This document shows, in pieces, positions 4,875-5,872 of a DNA stretch of 5,872 nt. The first letter of the stretch is position 1. The number at the start of each line of letters is the position of its first letter. Below the pieces are notes generated by a model. That model searched no databases and had not been told where the DNA came from. It saw nothing but the letters and a program-made list of their open reading frames with translations. Source of the stretch: Actinomycetota bacterium. Its GTDB lineage: Bacteria; Actinomycetota; Humimicrobiia; Humimicrobiales; Humimicrobiaceae. The position numbers and the translations under genes were made by a program. The stretch spans positions 1-5,872 of the forward strand of contig JAFGMJ010000131.1 in assembly GCA_016927635.1 (NCBI GenBank), given 5' to 3'.

Positions 4875-5720
4875 TCAATTGCTTTCAATAGCTCTGCGGC
4901 TGCTGGTTCTTTTCATTTTAAAATATATTAATTCTGCGCCCAGAAGTAAAATCAATGCAGAGATATAAACCCAGAAAAGAAAGACAATTATAGATCCTAT
5001 CGAACCATAGATTTTAGCATAATTTGAAAAATTATTCAGATAGAACACAAAACCTGTTTTTGCACCCTCCCAGGCAATTGCGCCTGCAATGGCTCCAATC
5101 CAGATATGCCTGAAATTCAGCTTCATGCCTAAACCAAAATAGTATATTGATAAAAACAGTAAAAAATTGAATGTAAAGCTACCTAAAAGAGATATTATCT
5201 TGAAAAGAACTGAAGATGTACCTGAGCTCATAGCAAAAAAGTTTATTGCATTTTGTGTTAAAAAAGAAAATAAGACAGAAACGCCTATAGCTATAAAACC
5301 GATAATATTTATTAATATAATTATCAGGAATCCGTATAATTTAGATATTATTATTTTTTTTCTGTCAAAAGCAAATATTTTTATAAGCGCATTTTCTATC
5401 GCTGTAAACACTGATGAAGCGCCATAAATAAAAATAATAATTCCTATCACTCCTATACTTACAATATTTTTGATTATACCTTCCACATTTTTAAGCACAA
5501 AATCAGAAATTGCAGGGATATTCTCTGCTATAAAATCATATACAATATCCTGCCAGCCAAGCCGGGTTAAAAATATGCCAGAAATCGAAAGGACGACCAG
5601 AAGTATTGGAAATATTGAAAAAAGAGTATAATAGGAAATAGATGCAGCAAGTATTGTCAGGCTGTCATTAATGCATTTGCTTATAAATTCATTTAAGTGA
5701 TTAAATATTTTTTTAAACAT
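4875..5720 (-). CDS. YihY/BrkB (UPF0761) family integral membrane protein
   Basis: This 281-residue inner-membrane protein has about six hydrophobic segments: roughly residues 22-52, 86-108, 128-153, 172-196, 205-227 and 238-266. The family features are ILAASISYYTLFSIFPILLVVLS (23-45), YGASSVFTAIENALIKIF (99-116), a WIGAIAGAIAWEGAKTGFVFYL stretch (207-228), and YGSIGSIIVFLFWVYISALILLLGAEL (238-264), the strongest diagnostic block. The tail is short and basic (FKMKRTSSRR). Some relatives are annotated as ribonuclease BN, an old misassignment; the biochemical role is unknown, with envelope or virulence associations reported. The start is the first ATG and gives a normal-length N-terminus, but no clear Shine-Dalgarno sequence precedes it. 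A perfect TATAAT lies 35 nt upstream. It is probably the first gene of a unit with the AhpD-like gene. Confidence 0.9.
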   Translation of the reverse strand: MFKKIFNHLNEFISKCINDSLTILAASISYYTLFSIFPILLVVLSISGIFLTRLGWQDIVYDFIAENIPAISDFVLKNVEGIIKNIVSIGVIGIIIFIYGASSVFTAIENALIKIFAFDRKKIIISKLYGFLIIILINIIGFIAIGVSVLFSFLTQNAINFFAMSSGTSSVLFKIISLLGSFTFNFLLFLSIYYFGLGMKLNFRHIWIGAIAGAIAWEGAKTGFVFYLNNFSNYAKIYGSIGSIIVFLFWVYISALILLLGAELIYFKMKRTSSRRAIESN

Positions 5721-5755
5721 ATTAGAAACAGTAATGTTTGCTGTTGCTTTTTCCC

Positions 5756-5791
5756 ATTATATTAGATTTTTAATCAATTTCTAATAGATTT
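5756..5791 (-). promoter_or_regulatory. Promoter candidate for the BrkB-type gene, with overlapping inverted repeat
   Basis: On the - strand a perfect TATAAT (5761-5756) stands 35 nt before the ATG. With 17-nt spacing, the -35 position reads TTAGAA (3 of 6 to consensus), so the -35 is weak. An inverted repeat ATTAGA (5761-5766) / TCTAAT (5780-5785), with a 13-nt centre, covers the spacer and abuts the -10, as an operator would. Transcription would give a leader of about 29 nt without an obvious ribosome binding site. Confidence 0.5.
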
Positions 5792-5803
5792 TATCTCTAT
5801 TGC

Positions 5804-5823
5804 CGGTTTTGTAATAATAACCG
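5804..5823. repeat. Short inverted repeat CGGTT...AACCG
   Basis: CGGTT (5804-5808) and AACCG (5819-5823) are perfect 5-bp inverted arms around a 10-nt AT-rich centre, just upstream of the BrkB-type promoter. It could be a regulator site or chance. No T-run follows that would make it a convincing terminator. Confidence 0.25.
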
Positions 5824-5852
5824 AAGATTATTAAATATGCATGTAGGAAATG

Positions 5853-5871
5853 ATTATATTTTTAATATAAT
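5853..5871. repeat. Perfect 8-bp AT-only inverted repeat at the window edge
   Basis: ATTATATT (5853-5860) and AATATAAT (5864-5871) are exact reverse complements separated by TTT. Being purely A/T in an AT-rich gap, it may be chance, part of a divergent promoter, or an operator for a gene beyond the window. Confidence 0.3.
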
Positions 5872-5872
5872 A

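Noticed and set aside
3189..5720. Functional link between aldolase, AhpD-like and BrkB-type genes and the metal-cluster operon
   Set aside because: They are on the opposite strand, converge with the cluster, and share no pathway. Proximity alone does not support a joint role.

Overview
The window is AT-rich chromosomal DNA from an anaerobic bacterium. Arginine is written mostly with AGA/AGG, isoleucine is often ATA, and most genes have AGGA/GGAGG-type ribosome binding sites. The BrkB-type membrane protein points to Bacteria rather than Archaea. I cannot place the lineage further.

The left half (79-3168, + strand) is a compact cluster of five genes: a NifX/NifB-C-like metal-cluster protein, a UPF0251 (DUF134) helix-turn-helix protein, a second NifX-like protein of a different subtype, and two tandem MinD/Mrp-type P-loop ATPases that each carry an inserted two-motif ferredoxin module. 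The UPF0251 stop and the second NifX start overlap as ATGA, and most other gaps are short. The 89-nt gap after the first gene holds a hairpin. The set resembles the anaerobe-specific 'orange protein' (ORP) clusters known from Desulfovibrio, where NifX-like and paired ferredoxin-ATPase proteins act as a complex. Here a UPF0251 protein sits inside the operon as the likely regulator. The likely activity is nucleotide-driven handling of Fe-S or heterometal clusters. No nitrogenase genes are present, so nitrogen fixation is not implied.

The most unusual detail is in the first ATPase. Three of its eight ferredoxin cysteine positions are replaced, and all three would ligate the same [4Fe-4S] cluster, while all four ligands of the other cluster remain. 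The second ATPase keeps all eight. The pair therefore looks asymmetric: one one-cluster and one two-cluster ATPase.

The right half (3189-5720, - strand) encodes, in transcription order, a six-helix YihY/BrkB membrane protein, an AhpD-like carboxymuconolactone decarboxylase-family protein with CxxCxxxH, and a class I (FbaB/DhnA-type) fructose-bisphosphate aldolase. The first two may be cotranscribed (51-nt gap). The aldolase has a 138-nt leader region and a strong ribosome binding site. The two halves converge at about 3168-3189 on a hairpin with T-runs on both sides that could end transcription from both directions. I see no RNA genes, CRISPR array, transposon or phage genes.
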